Shown piece by piece: positions 32,615 to 45,460 of a stretch of DNA of 64,000 nucleotides; position 1 is the first letter of the stretch; the number at the start of each line of letters is the position of its first letter. The notes below the pieces were generated by a model that did no database searches, had not been told where the DNA came from, and was given only the letters and a program-made list of their open reading frames with translations. This stretch comes from Bidens hawaiensis (taxonomy: Eukaryota > Streptophyta > Magnoliopsida > Asterales > Asteraceae), in assembly GCA_021521415.1 (NCBI GenBank), contig JAIQDT010001953.1, positions 1 through 64,000 on the forward strand, written 5' to 3'. A program made the translations under genes and the position numbers.

Positions 32615-34043
32615 AGGCGGAGTTAAACAGGCGAAGTTACGGTTAACTTCGCCTAGGCGAAGTTATTCACAAGTTCGCTTGTTTAACAACTTCGCCTATA
32701 TTTACAAAATCAACCCTTATAATTTGAACATTTTGCAATTAAGTTCTAAAACTTCCCTTTAAGAACTAAATAACACGATCAAGTCCAAGTAACCAGATAC
32801 AAAATCATAAAACTAACTAAGTACAAGAAACTTTTAAAAAATTAAAGTATAAGGGATCAAATTTCAGTCTCAATAGGGACCACTACGTTTTAGAAAAGAT
32901 CCGAACAGGAATCATACTAATAACGTGACTGTCACATAGATCCGTGTTTAGCTGTATTATGACAGAAGAAAACAGGTTGTAGGCAGGTAAATAACTTAAG
33001 ATGGTTTTCATCGTTTCTGTGATACGAGTTAAGTTCAATTAAGCTCAAAAATTAAGTGGGCAACAACTCAGAAATTTTTGATGCCTCCTATCTGTTCTCA
33101 AAGCGTATTTGGCTTTCCCCAAGTCACCCCGAATTGACCTCGACCCATAGTGTCTGATTAATTTTGTAATTACTCTTCATCTGCTTCCCGTTCTCTTTCT
33201 TACTCCATGATTAAGAAGTCTTGATATGTTGAACTCTAGAATGTTTCATTGACTCATAAGGTTTTTTTTTTTTTTTTATGATAAACATTTACATAGACTT
33301 CAGAGTAGTAACCAACTGTAAGTCCCGAATCTGGATCACTGCATTTTCTTGAAACGCTATCTTCACGGGAATCAGACCACTTACGGGCTCGTGTATGACT
33401 GGGTAATCGCTTTTCTGCCTATCATTCGGAAAGATATATATGAAGACATGCAAAACTCGTAAGGAGTTTCCACGTAAAATCAAGTAGTTTTAGTTTGTAT
33501 CACATCTACTTTTACGCACCATAAAAAGTTACCATGACATACAATGACTGTCCTAAAGCCTTTTAAGCCTAATAACTTCACTAGTTAAGCACACAGAATC
33601 AGTATATCTATCATTTTCCAAGGTTGGATCAATTTTCTGTTAAACATAGCTAACAAACTTCTTACGAAGTAGTAGACTTGAAAAATAATTTCATTTCCCT
33701 TAAAAAATTTTAACATTAATCGCCCCGACCAAAACAAAGTCTTCAGGTAAACGGCTATCCCGAAGATCCAATGGATCAGCTGGACCGACCACATACTAGT
33801 ATGTGTCCTTCTAACTATTTAATATGATCGACTAATTTTAAGCGAAAGAATGAAAACTCATCATAAACCGCCCCGGTCACTTTCAGTTATCTGGTTAATG
33901 GCTATCCTCAAAATCTACAAGTAGAAAATGAGGACCAAAACATATCCGAAGACAAGTCCTTCAAACTGAGGTAACCGACATATTTTAAGCGATAGTGACG
34001 TTTTTTTTTTTTTTTTATTTTAAATATAACATGAAAAGCATGG
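32615..34043 (-). other. Copia B pol-to-additional-ORF spacer
   Basis: No gene. On the minus strand, from pol outward: an oligo(A) tract (34001-34016), a weak hairpin (33929-33955), a strong bulged hairpin AGGACACATAC...GTATGTG (33780-33809), a second oligo(A) tract (33262-33277) and sequence closely similar to Copia A 15050-15700. Confidence 0.7.
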
Positions 34044-37000
34044 TTACTCGGGATTGATCATCCCATTCAGCTCGATAAGGTTTTGAAATCTTGTTTTGTC
34101 AAACGCTTTAGTATAAAGATCAGCGAAATTATCAAGCGTATCCACCTTTTCAAGCACAATCAGTTTCTTCTCAGCACAATCCCGTATAAAATGATGACGT
34201 ATGTCAATATGTTTAGTTTTACTGTGCTTCACGGGATTGTTAGTTACTGAGATAGCAGCTGTGTTATCAATGCAAATAGGTGTAAGTAAGAAATTCAGAC
34301 CATAGTCGCGCAACTGTTGTTGAATCCAAAGAACCTGGGAGCAGCAGTTGGATGCTGCCATGTATTCTGCTTCACAGGTTGAAATTGCGACCGAAGTCTG
34401 TTTCTTGCATTGCGACGACACCAATCTGCCACCAAGAAACTGACATCCTCCAGTTGTTGACTTCCGACTCTGATTGCACCCTCCATAATCAGAATCTGTG
34501 TAAGCGACTAGCTCCAAGTCTCCTCCTCTCGGGTACCACAACCCCAGCTTCGGTTTGCCCTTGAGATACCGCAAGATCCTCTTCACACCCTTCATGTGAG
34601 ATTCCTTTGGGTTTTCCTGAAAACGAGCACAAAGACAAACAGCAAACATTATATCAGGCCTAGAAGCAGTTAAGTACATTAAAGAACCTATAATAGCACG
34701 ATACTGAGTTGGGTCCACATCTGCATCACCGTCTGACTCAGCACCCAATTTGTGATTGACGCAGATTGGAGTGTCGAATGGAGTGCTGTCCTCCATCTTG
34801 AAGCGTTTGAGCACATCATGGACATACTTGGTCTGATGAATGAACATCCCATCCTTCTTCTGATCAACCTGCAATCCTAAAAAGAAAGTTAGTTCACCCA
34901 TAGCACTCATTTCAAACCTCTTTTTCATGACGGCCTCAAAATCTTGACACATGGAGACTCTTGATGCAGCAAAGATGATGTCATCCACGTAGACTTGCAC
35001 TAGCAGGAAGTCGCTTCCATCTCTCTTGAAGAACAACGTGCTATCTATCTTCCCTCTTTCAAACCCATTTTCAAGCAAGTAATCTGATAAAGTTGAATAC
35101 CAGGCACGAGGTGCCTGATGTAGTCCATACAATGCCTTGCTTAACTTGTACACGTGATCAGGAAAGTCTGGGTCAGGAAAACCCGGAGGTTGCTCAACAT
35201 ACACTACCTCATCAACTTTCCCATTCAGAAACACACTCTTCACATCCAACTGAAATACCTTCATCTTCTTATAAGCAGCGAACGCCAAAAACAATCTAAT
35301 GGCTTCCAACCTTGCGACAGGAGCGAACACTTCATTATAATCAATCCCCTCTTGTTGATTAAAACCTTTAACGACTAGCCTCGCCTTGTTTCTTATGATA
35401 ATCCCTTTCTCATCTCTCTTGCACTTAAACACCCATTTTGTGCCTATCGCATGCACATGCTTCGGTTTTTCAACCAAAGTCCAAACTTCCATTTTCTTGA
35501 ATTGAGCCAACTCTTCTTGCATAGCTTCGACCCACGAGCTGTCCTTGAGAGCCATTTGATAATTCTTCGGTTCAATCTGGCTGATAAAGCAGGTGTACAA
35601 GCATTCGTTGATTATCCCTGTCTCCTTGATGCTTGTGTAAACACAGGTGTGCTCATTCAAGCTACGTCTTGTTTGTACACCGGAGGACACATCACCAATC
35701 ACATTCTCCAAAGGGTGATCTTTATGAATTCTCGTGGTCGGAACAGAACCGACATGCAAATTGTCTTCCAAGTTAGAAGAGAGCTCGTCAATGGTTGTTT
35801 CATGCTGAGAGTGAAATGGATTGAAAAATTCTTCTTCAGTCGAGGTAGCAGGGGTATCGACAGCATTTGATGAGGAAGGTTGACATTTATCGATCAGCTG
35901 TCTTTGCAATAGGTTTTCTTCCTCATCAAGGATCATCTTCGTAGCAACTCTCTCTTCTTCTTCAGCAATATCCAAATACGGTATGTTAAAAGACTTAAAA
36001 AGTTTAACATAGTCGAAAAACTCAGCAGGTCCGTTGCTTGGTTTTGGCGGTTGGTAACTTGTGATATCGGTGTTACACACCACCTCAACCTTGCTGGTCG
36101 ATGTATTGAAGACACGTCTGTTGGGAGTCCCAACAACATAACCGACTAAGATTCCTTCATCGGCTACTTCACCAAATTTAGAATTTGTCTTCAAAATCGA
36201 ACAAGGGGTCCCGAATGGTTCAAGACCACTCAAGTTGGGCTTTCTCCCATGCATAAGCTCATAACACGTTTTACCAAGTCTTTTAACAGTTAAGACTCTA
36301 TTCAGAACATAACAGGCTGTAGCAACAGCTTCAGCCCAAAACACCACAGGAAGCTTCGAATCAGCCAGCATAGTTCTGGCTCCTTCAATTAATGTTCTAT
36401 TCTTCCTTTCAGCCACTCCATTCTGTTGCGGTGTATACGGAGCGCTGTATTGGTGTTCAATCCCTCTCTGAAGGCAGAAGATCTCCATCTCAAAATTCTT
36501 GAACTCCGTTCCATTGTCACTCCTGATGAACTTAACCCTTTTATCCATAACGTTCTCAACTTTGGTAATCAAATTCTTCACCATCTGAGCCGTTTCGTCT
36601 TTTGATTTCAGGAAATACACCCACAAATATCGTGAGTAGTCATCAGTGATCACCAAGCAATAAGAAGTTCCTCCTAGACTTTTTGCATTCACGGGACCGA
36701 AGAGATCCATGTGAAGCAACTCCAGAGTACTGGCAATTGAATTGACTTTCTTGGTGAGATGGGATTTCTTGTGCTGCTTTCCCTTCTTGCACGCTATACA
36801 TTTATCTTCAAAATTGAAATTCTTCAAGGGAACGCCCAGCACAAGTCCATTCCTGACAATGTGGTTCATCTTCCGAAGATGAATGTGCCCCATTCTCCTA
36901 TGCCACAATTCGGACTCTGATTCACTCGCTTTTGTCATAAGGCATGATTCTGCCGTGGCCATTTCAGTTGATCTCATATCCATAATATATGTATTTCTTT

Positions 37001-37352
37001 CACGTGGAGCCTTCATCACAATCCACTCCTCTGGTATCTGAAAACCAGGTTTCAACACAATCGCCTCATTCTTTGTAAAATGAACGGTGTACTCCTTATC
37101 ACAGATCTGCGACACACTCAGCAGATTGTGCTTCAATTTATCTACAAAGTTAACCTTCTCCAAAGTCATCTTTCCATTTGACACCGTTCCCATTCCAGTA
37201 ATCTTGCCACCACTTTCACCGGCAAAACTCACTCTCCCTCCTTGAACAGGTTTCAAATCGTGTAACAAGTATTTGTTACCAGTCATGTGCCGGGAACAGC
37301 CGCTATCTACAACCCAAAGATTGTTGGCAACCCTGTTCAACTGTTCCTGCAC
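34044..37352 (-). CDS. pol: Copia B pol polyprotein (intact)
   Basis: A 1,102-residue open frame. Protease DSGCSRHMTG near residues 16-25; GAG-pre-integrase HRRMGHIHLRKM with CIACKKGKQHKKSH (about 150-200); integrase core with HMDLFGPV, DDYSRY, SDNGTEFKN and QNGVAERKNRT (about 210-330); RT with ARLVVKGFNQ, EVFAPVARLE, FQLDVKSVFLNG and VYVDDIIF (about 600-850); RNase H with AYTDSDYGG, CEAEYMAAS and SKTKHIDIRHHF (about 930-1080). All expected catalytic acidic residues are present. No good ATG opens the frame; it begins after the gag stop, in a different frame, at a TTGTGCAG|GAACAG sequence that looks like a 3' splice site. How pol is expressed is therefore open. Confidence 0.93.
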   Translation of the reverse strand: MQEQLNRVANNLWVVDSGCSRHMTGNKYLLHDLKPVQGGRVSFAGESGGKITGMGTVSNGKMTLEKVNFVDKLKHNLLSVSQICDKEYTVHFTKNEAIVLKPGFQIPEEWIVMKAPRERNTYIMDMRSTEMATAESCLMTKASESESELWHRRMGHIHLRKMNHIVRNGLVLGVPLKNFNFEDKCIACKKGKQHKKSHLTKKVNSIASTLELLHMDLFGPVNAKSLGGTSYCLVITDDYSRYLWVYFLKSKDETAQMVKNLITKVENVMDKRVKFIRSDNGTEFKNFEMEIFCLQRGIEHQYSAPYTPQQNGVAERKNRTLIEGARTMLADSKLPVVFWAEAVATACYVLNRVLTVKRLGKTCYELMHGRKPNLSGLEPFGTPCSILKTNSKFGEVADEGILVGYVVGTPNRRVFNTSTSKVEVVCNTDITSYQPPKPSNGPAEFFDYVKLFKSFNIPYLDIAEEEERVATKMILDEEENLLQRQLIDKCQPSSSNAVDTPATSTEEEFFNPFHSQHETTIDELSSNLEDNLHVGSVPTTRIHKDHPLENVIGDVSSGVQTRRSLNEHTCVYTSIKETGIINECLYTCFISQIEPKNYQMALKDSSWVEAMQEELAQFKKMEVWTLVEKPKHVHAIGTKWVFKCKRDEKGIIIRNKARLVVKGFNQQEGIDYNEVFAPVARLEAIRLFLAFAAYKKMKVFQLDVKSVFLNGKVDEVVYVEQPPGFPDPDFPDHVYKLSKALYGLHQAPRAWYSTLSDYLLENGFERGKIDSTLFFKRDGSDFLLVQVYVDDIIFAASRVSMCQDFEAVMKKRFEMSAMGELTFFLGLQVDQKKDGMFIHQTKYVHDVLKRFKMEDSTPFDTPICVNHKLGAESDGDADVDPTQYRAIIGSLMYLTASRPDIMFAVCLCARFQENPKESHMKGVKRILRYLKGKPKLGLWYPRGGDLELVAYTDSDYGGCNQSRKSTTGGCQFLGGRLVSSQCKKQTSVAISTCEAEYMAASNCCSQVLWIQQQLRDYGLNFLLTPICIDNTAAISVTNNPVKHSKTKHIDIRHHFIRDCAEKKLIVLEKVDTLDNFADLYTKAFDKTRFQNLIELNGMINPE

Positions 37353-37366
37353 AATAAAGCAAAAGA

Positions 37367-37547
37367 TTAGAATTTAGGGACCCAAGACCAATTGGTCTTG
37401 GATCTATACATCCCAAACTTTGGCTTTCCAAAGTTAGTATCTCGAAAATTCCTGTAAGTCTTATTAGGAAACCTCCTTGAAGATTGATTGTGAGGCCTAC
37501 CAAACCGTTGTGAATTGAAAGAAGAATTATAACTTGTGGTTTGGTTA
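37367..37547 (-). pseudogene. gag: Copia B gag, C-terminal end (separated by gypsy insertion)
   Basis: The basic, Asn/Arg/Ser-rich gag tail (SFNSQRFGRPHNQSS ... SWVPKF, stop at 37367). It is the continuation of the gag frame lost at 49617, 12 kb to the right. Compare the Copia A gag end SWVPRF at 10939. The stop here is followed 14 nt later by the pol frame, shifted by one base relative to Copia A, where pol continues in the same frame. Confidence 0.88.
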
Positions 37548-37552
37548 TTAGC
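37548..37552 (+). repeat. Target site duplication TTAGC, left copy
   Basis: TTAGC precedes the gypsy LTR at 37553 and recurs at 49612-49616 directly after the other LTR. It fixes the outer ends of the nested element and places the insertion in Copia B gag. Confidence 0.93.
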
Positions 37553-40276
37553 TGTCACACCCCGACTAGGTAGTTGCGGAAACGTAATACGGGAATGTAA
37601 CAGATAACACTGGTATCAACTACATTGTTTATAAAGAAATTCAACAGCTAAATTACATCATATTACATTGGTAGGTACTATGTTTACAAACTAGGTGAAA
37701 AACACATAACCGATTTACGAGCTTCTTATTCAGTATTATATCAGCGTCTATTCACAGCTATTCAACTTTCCTTCTAACACCAAGCATGTAAGCAAATCAT
37801 TCCACTTTTGCTTTACCTGAAAAGCATGTTAAAACGGGTCAACTACTTCTAGTTGGTGAGTTTCAAGTTTCACGAGTGTCAATAAAATCAGTACACGAGT
37901 TCGTAAAGTTTACAGTGTGTATGTATATATGTATGTGTATGATGTATTATACTAAGCCACAAGTGAAACCGAAACGAGCTAAAACACATGGCCTCCACTG
38001 CCCATGCACTCCCGTTGGCATTTAACAGCCACTTTGCCCCAAGTATGTACTATGTCTAACACCACATAGCAGTATGTAAAAAAAATATAATGACAATGTG
38101 CAACTGGGTTTACATATGTTCCGGCATACCCCTCCGGCTCTGTCAGTTGGGTTTGTCAAACCGATAGTACTATCCACACGTCACCGGCACGAAGTTAATC
38201 ACTTGTGTTTGTGGGGACTTGTCAAGTGTTAGTACTTAGATAATCCACATCATCACACGTTTTCAAGTATATCAGTATATGTAAACATGCTTTTCACCCC
38301 AAAAGTTCGTAAAACAGTTTAGAAAGTGGCGGTCGTGAAACTCACCTTATCGTAGTTCGCACGGAAATTACGTATCAATAAGTCAGATGCCTCGTTTATA
38401 GCCTGATTCCTATAAACGGTATCGTATCGTTAATACTAGTACAGTGTTCAAGCTAAGTCGGGTTGTATAGATAATCTGGGTATAGCTGTTAGGCCCAGAA
38501 CATGACCATAGTCTTAGATTGTGACGTTGTATACTATGAAATGTTTAAAACTGGATTTGGCTCAGTTTCACCGTTTCCCGAGCCTAGCCCAGTTGATCGT
38601 TTATACGTTTCGGGATTAGGTAAGATCACATAAACTTAAGAAAATATATTGATTGATAAAATGATTTGATTTATGAAAGAATTTTAAGGTTTCGGTGTCT
38701 GGTTTGATCGCAGGGTTCGTTTCCGTTTTCACACGGGTTTGATTATACAAAACGCGCACAATCCACCCGAATTGTCCGGAATTTTCGTAAAAAATTCATT
38801 TTTATCAATATCATTCAAAAATATGATATTTGACCACTTTTGACATTTTGACATACCAGTCAGTCCGTTAAACACAAAACTCCCGGTTTCGTTAAAACAA
38901 TTATAATTTAAATCTTTGATTAATCATAACTAAATATGTACTTATATATAAATTATGTAAATTTTTGTAAAAATACATTAAGACATGGAGAATTTTATAA
39001 AAATATTTTCAGAAATTTTATGATTATTTATTTATTTATAAAAATTCATTTAATAGGTTATAATCGTGTAATAAATGGCCCGTTTATATCAAACGACCTC
39101 CGAAAAATCCGATAATTTTTACAAATGGCCTCAATGTTATTACATAGCCCCTGCAAAATCTCCAGAACCTAACTCTTTTGACAAAATGCCTTTTTGTGAG
39201 TTTTTCGGCTGTTAAAATTCAGTTAAACCATGATTGTACAAACCATACTTAGGCATTTCCAATGATCCCCAAAATTTACCAGTGATCTTACCATCACATA
39301 TTAAACTCCAAAACCAAGTTTCAGAATTTTTCAATATGTTTAGCTATTTTTCCCAAATAAACTCTCATAAACGGAAATAAATTCACCAAATATTCTCCGT
39401 TTATCGAAAAATTACCAAATTTGAACAGGGACTCATTAATATGATCCCTAATGTCCCTGAAAGTTTTCACAAGCTAACAACAAGCACGTCACAATCTAAT
39501 ACTAAACAGCCCCTAAACGAGTGTTACGGGTTTACCTTGTCGGTTTTCGATGAATTTTGCTAGTTTAAACGATTCTCCGGGTCTCGGGTTGCAAACTCAG
39601 TATATCTACATATCATATAACATCAAACCAAGCATAAATCATCCATGTAACAGCCTTGATAATTAGGGTTTCGGTTTTGGGTTCAAACCGAACTTTCTAA
39701 CCGTAAAAACGTTGTATTCATGTTCTAATCCGCGTTTTTGACCAAAAAAGTATATGTTCCTGGTTTGTAAACATGTTTAACATCAAAACATGGTTTTACT
39801 TGATTTTTAGGGTTTTTGGATGGTTAAACATGTTTAAAACTAACTAAAACATGTTTATATGTTAATTATACTTAATGAAATCAAGTTAAAAATGATGAAA
39901 TGATCAAAATACCTAGAACATGTATTTAAGTGTTTAGAACGGATTGCTTAGAACATGTCATATAAGTGTTTTATAAATCTTTTTCGGCTTAACGGATGCT
40001 ACAATGCTTGTTTTGATATTAACGATTGCGTTTAAGCTTATAGCGTATCGATAAACGAAACCTTTTTCGTTTAAAGAGTTTTAAACGTACTAGGGCCTAA
40101 ATATCAATATGTTAGCTTCTATAACATATAAATAACTTGTATATGACCCCTCAGTATGTATACGGGTCATAAATAGTATCGGTCGGTTACTCGTTTAAGC
40201 ACTACGAATTAACCGATTTATCGTTTACTTGTTATGTAATGAATATAGTGTACCTCGTTTTGTCGCGAATGTCACA
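37553..40276 (-). repeat. Gypsy 3' LTR
   Basis: 2,724 bp, TGTCACACCCCG ... AATGTCACA on the + strand. It is almost identical to 46559-49611 except that 22 bp (about 39918-39939) stand where the other LTR has about 351 bp. No gene inside. Confidence 0.93.
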
Positions 40277-40290
40277 TTCTCCCCCCGTTA
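40277..40290 (-). promoter_or_regulatory. Gypsy polypurine tract
   Basis: On the minus strand AACGGGGGGAGAA ends directly at the TG of the 3' LTR. Confidence 0.8.
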
Positions 40291-43200
40291 AGAAATTTCG
40301 TCCTCGAAATTTAATGTGTTATCGGTTTTCTTTTTAGGGAACAGGTGTGGGTATTTCTTTCGGAATTCGTTCTTTCGTTCCCAAGTATATTCGGGTCCTT
40401 GTTTTGAATTCCACCGAACTTTTACCAATGAAATTTTGTTGTGTCGTAACTGTTTGGTTTTCCCGTCTACAATTTCTACCGGTTCCTCTACGAAGTTGAG
40501 CTTTTCGTTGATTTGAACATCTTCCAGTGGTACTATTGTCGTTTCATCAGTCAAACACTTTTTCAGATTCGATACATGAAACACGTCATGAATAGTGCTC
40601 AGTTCTAAGGGTAGTTTTAATCGGTAAGCTACGGGACCAATTTTTGCGACAATCTCAAAAGGTCCGATGTATCTCGGGGCTAGTTTACCAGTCTTTCCAA
40701 ATCTTATAACACCCTTCCATGGCGATACTTTTAAAAATACCTTATCACCTATTTCAAAAGATAATGGTTTTCTGCGAACATCGGCATAACTCTTTTGTCG
40801 GTCACGGGCAGCTTTCAATTTTTGTTTAACCTGGTGAATCTTATCGGTGGTTTCCTGAATTAAATCGGATCTTGATATTTGAGTATCACCCACTTCTGTC
40901 CAACATAGTGGTGATCTACATTTTCGCCCGTATAGAGCTTCATAAGGTGCTGCTTGTATACTACTGTGATAACTGTTATTGTAAAGGAATTCAATGAGCG
41001 GGAGGTGTTGATCCCAATTCCCTTTGAAGTCCAGTACACAAGCACGAAGTAAATCTTCTAAGGTTTGGATGGTTCGTTCGGATTGACCATCAGTTTGGGG
41101 ATGGTAAGCTGTACTTAGGTCGATTCGGGTTCCCAAGGCTTCTTGTACTGCTTGCCAGAAATGTGAAGTAAAGTGACTGTCTCGATCGGAAATAATCGAA
41201 AGAGGTACTCCGTGTCGAGATACTATTTCATCGATGTAAATTTGAGCGAGTTTTTCGGTGGTGTAGTTGTTACGGATGGGAATAAAGTGTGCGGATTTGG
41301 TTAATCGGTCCACAATTACCCAAATTGCGTTGTGTCCTCGAGAGGTTTAAGGAAGGTGTGTCACAAAGTCCATGGTAATTTGTTCCCATTTCCATTGTGG
41401 GATTTCGGGTTGTTGTAACATTCCCGAAGGTTTTTGGTATTCCGCCTTTACCTTTGCACATGTTGCACATTTACTTACATACACGGCTATATCCTTTTTC
41501 ATACCAGGCCACCAGTAAAATTCTTTAACATCCTCATACATCTTATCAGTACCTGGATGAATAGAATATTTGGATTTGTGTGCTTCATCAAGTATCAGCT
41601 TTCGGAGTTTATGAAGTGTTGGAATCCAGACCCGGTTTTTGTAATAATATACTTCATCAATTTTCTTCTCAAAATTCTTTTCATTTCCATGTAGTTCTTC
41701 TTTTTCTAGCTGATCTGCCTTCAAGGCCTCATCTTGTGCAACGCGAACTTGTTCGGTTAGGCTACTTTGAACAATCATTCCGAGTGCTCGTACCCTTAAT
41801 GGTCTAATTCTGTCTTTTCAGCTCAAAGCATCAGCTACTACGTTGGCGTTACCCGGATGGTATTTAATCTCACAATCATAATCATTTAACAGTTCTACCC
41901 ATCTCCTTTGTCTCATGTTTAGCTCTTTCTGATCGAATGTGTGTTGTAGGCTTTTGTGATCAATATAGATGGTACATCTAGTGCCATACAAGTAATGTCT
42001 CCAAATCTTCAATGCAAAGATAACTGCTCCCAATTCCAAATCATGGGTCGTATAATTCTTTTCATGTACTTTTAATTGTCGGGAAGCATATGCTATTACT
42101 TTCTTTCTTTGCATCAGTACGCATCCTAAACCTTTACGAGATGCGTCACAGTATACCACCAATTCGTCAGTTCCATCTGGAAGGCTTAATATTGGAGCCT
42201 CACATAACTTCTGTTTTAACGTTTGGAAGGCCATTTCTTGTTCTTCTCCCCATTCATATGCTCGATCTTTTTGAGTTAGGAGGGTTAGAGGTTGTGCCAT
42301 ACTTGAAAAGTTTTCAATGAATCTTCTATAATACCCGGCTAGTCCTAAGAATTGACGAATTTCTCTTGGTGACTTAGGCACTTGCCAATTCTTAATGGCC
42401 TCAATTTTACTTGGGTCTACTTGGATCCCTTGATGGTTCACAATGTGTCCCAAAAACTGTACTTCTTGTAGCCAAAACTCACATTTGGACAACTTTGCGT
42501 ATAACTTCTCTTGCCTCAATAATTTTAAGATTTCCCGCAAATGTTGTTCGTGTTCCTCCTTACTTCTCGAATATATCAAAATGTCATCGATAAACACTAT
42601 CACGAACTTGTCAATGTAAGGTTTGCAAACTCGGTTCATGAGGTCCATAAACACTGCAGGTGCATTTGTCAACCCAAACGGCATAACCAAAAATTCATAG
42701 TGACCATACCGAGTTCGGAAAGCTGTTTTTGGTACGTCTTCTTCCTGAATTCTTACTTGATGATAACCAGATCTAAGATCAATTTTTGAAAAATACTTCG
42801 CACCATGGAGCTGATCAAACAAGTCATCAATTCGAGGTAAGGGGTATATATTCTTTATAGTCACTTTATTCAATTCCCGGTAATCAATACACATTCGAAA
42901 ACTCCCATCTTTCTTCTTTACAAATAACACTGGTGCTCCCCACGGTGAGTAACTAGGGCGAATAAAACCCCTGTCCAGTAATTTTTGTAACTGGTTGGAC
43001 AGTTCTTGCATTTCAGAAGGTGCAAGTCGATAAGGTGCCTTAGCAATGGGTGCTGCTCCCGGTATCAAGTCAATACGGAATTCAACTTGTCGGGTCGGTG
43101 GTAAACCAGGCAACTCATCGGGGAATACATCTGAATACTCGTGTACCACTGGGATGTCTTCCATTCGTTTTTCCTCGGGTTCCTTAACTGTTACGCTCGC

Positions 43201-43627
43201 TAAGTATAATGTACAACCTTGGCGCAAATACTTTAATGCCTTAAGTTGGGATACTAGAGGCAATACCGTATCAGATTTCTCACCTTGAACAATCATCGCC
43301 TCATCATTCGGAAGAAGTATCCTAACGGTCTTATCCTTACAGACAATTTCAGCTTTATACTTAGATAGCCAGTCCATACCGACTATAACATCGAAACTTC
43401 CCAATTCCACTGGAAGTAAATCAATAAGGAATGGGTGGTCGTTTAGGATAAGGGAACAGTCTCGGACTATTCGGTTAACAAGTATAGACTTACCGTTAGC
43501 GAGTTCTATAGTATATGGTTTTGTTAGTTCACTACCGGCATATTTTCTAAAGGTAAGAAGTTAACAGATACGAAACTTCTATCGGCGCCCGTATCAAACA
43601 AAACTGAAGCATACTGACCCGAAACTA
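40288..43627 (-). pseudogene. pol: Gypsy pol (protease, RT, RNase H, integrase, chromodomain)
   Basis: Protease motif LFDTGAD near 43580. The frame shifts near 43555, just before the long open frame at 43410-41818. That frame has RT ([22 protein letters not shown]) and RNase H ([25 protein letters not shown]). It ends at TGA 41818-41820, in frame with 41778-41347, which holds the integrase HHCC finger (H...H...CATC) and ends at TAA 41347-41349. The frame open from 41313 holds the integrase core ([30 protein letters not shown]) and a C-terminal segment ending in VKVRWN-TWE-YPHLF, typical of chromodomains that guide integration to heterochromatin. Two nonsense codons and a frameshift disable it. 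Confidence 0.92.
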
Positions 43628-45103
43628 AGATGTACCTGTCACCACATTCGGATCATGACGCGCTTCACCCGGTCCTAATACAAACGCGCGTCCCCTAGCT
43701 GCGTTGGAGGTTGATGCTTGTGCTTGGTTCTGCCTTCTCACTGTACCCGGGTTCAAATTGGGGCAGTATCTCCGAAAGTGTTCCGTACTGCCACATTCAT
43801 AGCAGGCACGGAGGTTCGTGGTAGGTGGGGTTTGTTGGTTGAGTTGTGGGCGGGTTGGTTGAGGTCGAGGTAGTTGAGTTGATTGCGGTGGACGGTTAAC
43901 AGTGTTGGTGGGGGTTCTACAGTTGGGGGCATAGTGTCCCGTTCTTCCACACTTTTGACAAATGATCGGTTTGCAATCACCCACATGATGAAAGTTACAT
44001 CTTCTGCACTTCGGTAACGTCCCTTTATAGGTCTCTTGTTTTACATTAGAACTGGTCATGGCATAACTTCGGGTATTCGGACGAGCCCGCTTGTTTTGAG
44101 GGTTTCCTTGCATTCTTGTCCCATAATCAGTTCGTTTTAAACTTGTTGTTTCACCTGGCATCCTTATCACTCCACTTCTCATCAGATCAAAAGTAACGAC
44201 ACCCGTTTGAGACACAGCACTTTCTAATGTCGGGTGGGCAACTGAATTCACTATACTTCTCACAGCAGGGGTCAGTCCCCAGATATAACGTTCAATTCGC
44301 TTCGCTTCCGGTGTAACTAACCATGGAACTAAGCGAGACAGTTCGTTAAAATGATTCGTGTATCCCACATGGTCCGCTCCTTTAATTTCCAGATTCCATA
44401 ACTCGTGTTCCAACTTCTGAATCTCACTTTTAGGACAAAAATGCTCTAGCATGAGGGTTTTTAATTCAGTTCATGACATACGATTAATAGCATCTTGTCC
44501 CCTTATTTGCACTACCGTGTTCCACCACATCAACGCTTGGTCTAGAAACATACTGGTAGCAAATTTGACCACGCGGTTCGGTGGACACTCACTGATATTA
44601 ATTACTGATTCGGTCTTTTCTATCCATTTGACCAGTCCGCTAGGTCCTTCAATACCCTTAAACTCAATCGGTTTACATGATGTAAATTGTTTGTATGAGT
44701 ACTCCTGACGTGGGGGTTCTCGGTTATTATTATTGTTATTATCGGTATTGGTCCGAGTATTATCATTATTAGTTGTGTTAACAACCGGTACAGGGTTCGG
44801 GATATTATCAGGGTGCACAACAGGTTCTGGGTTCCCAGTGACATTCATAGTTGGGAGAGTGTTATTATTATTTATGACATTATCAGTATTCACCGGGGTA
44901 GTAACACCCGGGGCTACATTAGTGTCCGGCGGAGGTGTATTAACAGTGGCCGTGGTGGTGCTCGTAGGTTGATTAACAGTATTGTTAGCACGTATGCCTG
45001 CAGTGACTTGTGTTACAATTATTGGTATCACTGCTTGTAGTTGACGAGCAATCATTGCGGCCACTTCCGCCTCAGACAAAGGGTTTGCTTTCTTAGGGGC
45101 CAT
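43625..45103 (-). pseudogene. gag: Gypsy gag (one nonsense codon)
   Basis: Frame from ATG 45103 to 43625, interrupted only by TGA at 44471-44473, a position where a Trp codon is likely. The N-terminus (MAPKKANPLSEAEVAAMIA) is followed by an Asn/Thr-rich linker and the retrotrans_gag capsid domain (MWWNTVVQIRGQDAI; EHELWNLEIKG). Then come two CCHC knuckles (CQKCGRTGHYAPNC and CYECGSTEHFRRYC) and an additional CxxC...H motif before them. Three zinc-binding motifs are more than the usual one. The ATG follows TTATTTTATAG|A, a possible splice acceptor. Confidence 0.9.
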
Positions 45104-45460
45104 TCTATAAAATAATCAATTATATAATAATCAATATCGTTTCACTATGATCAACACAACTTTACAATATTACAATTTCACAACACATAACTATGCCAAA
45201 GAAAACACGTTTGTATTAATTATAATCATTACTGTACATATGCATCCAAAATTAGCGCATAGGCTTAACCTGGTATAGGCCAGCGCTTGTATATGCGTAT
45301 CAAAATTTGTCACTAAGTGACATGTAAACTTAACCCGATAAGGGCCAGTGCTTGAAATAGTATTAAACCACAAACAACTCCCAAGTCAGCCCAACACGCT
45401 GTAACAAAACGCTGCTTGGGATATCAAAAGACTATGTACATAAGACTAGACTACTATGTC
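45104..45460 (-). other. Gypsy leader between extra ORF and gag
   Basis: 357 bp, no gene. It contains a repeated phrase on the + strand (GGCTTAACCTGGTATAGGCCAG and a related TTAACCCGATAAGGGCCAG, about 45263-45350), spaced about 60 bp apart. Confidence 0.5.

Noticed and set aside
44733..45040. Plus-strand open frames opposite gypsy gag
   Set aside because: They mirror the Asn/Thr-rich linker of gag on the other strand, with low-complexity products and no supporting signals.
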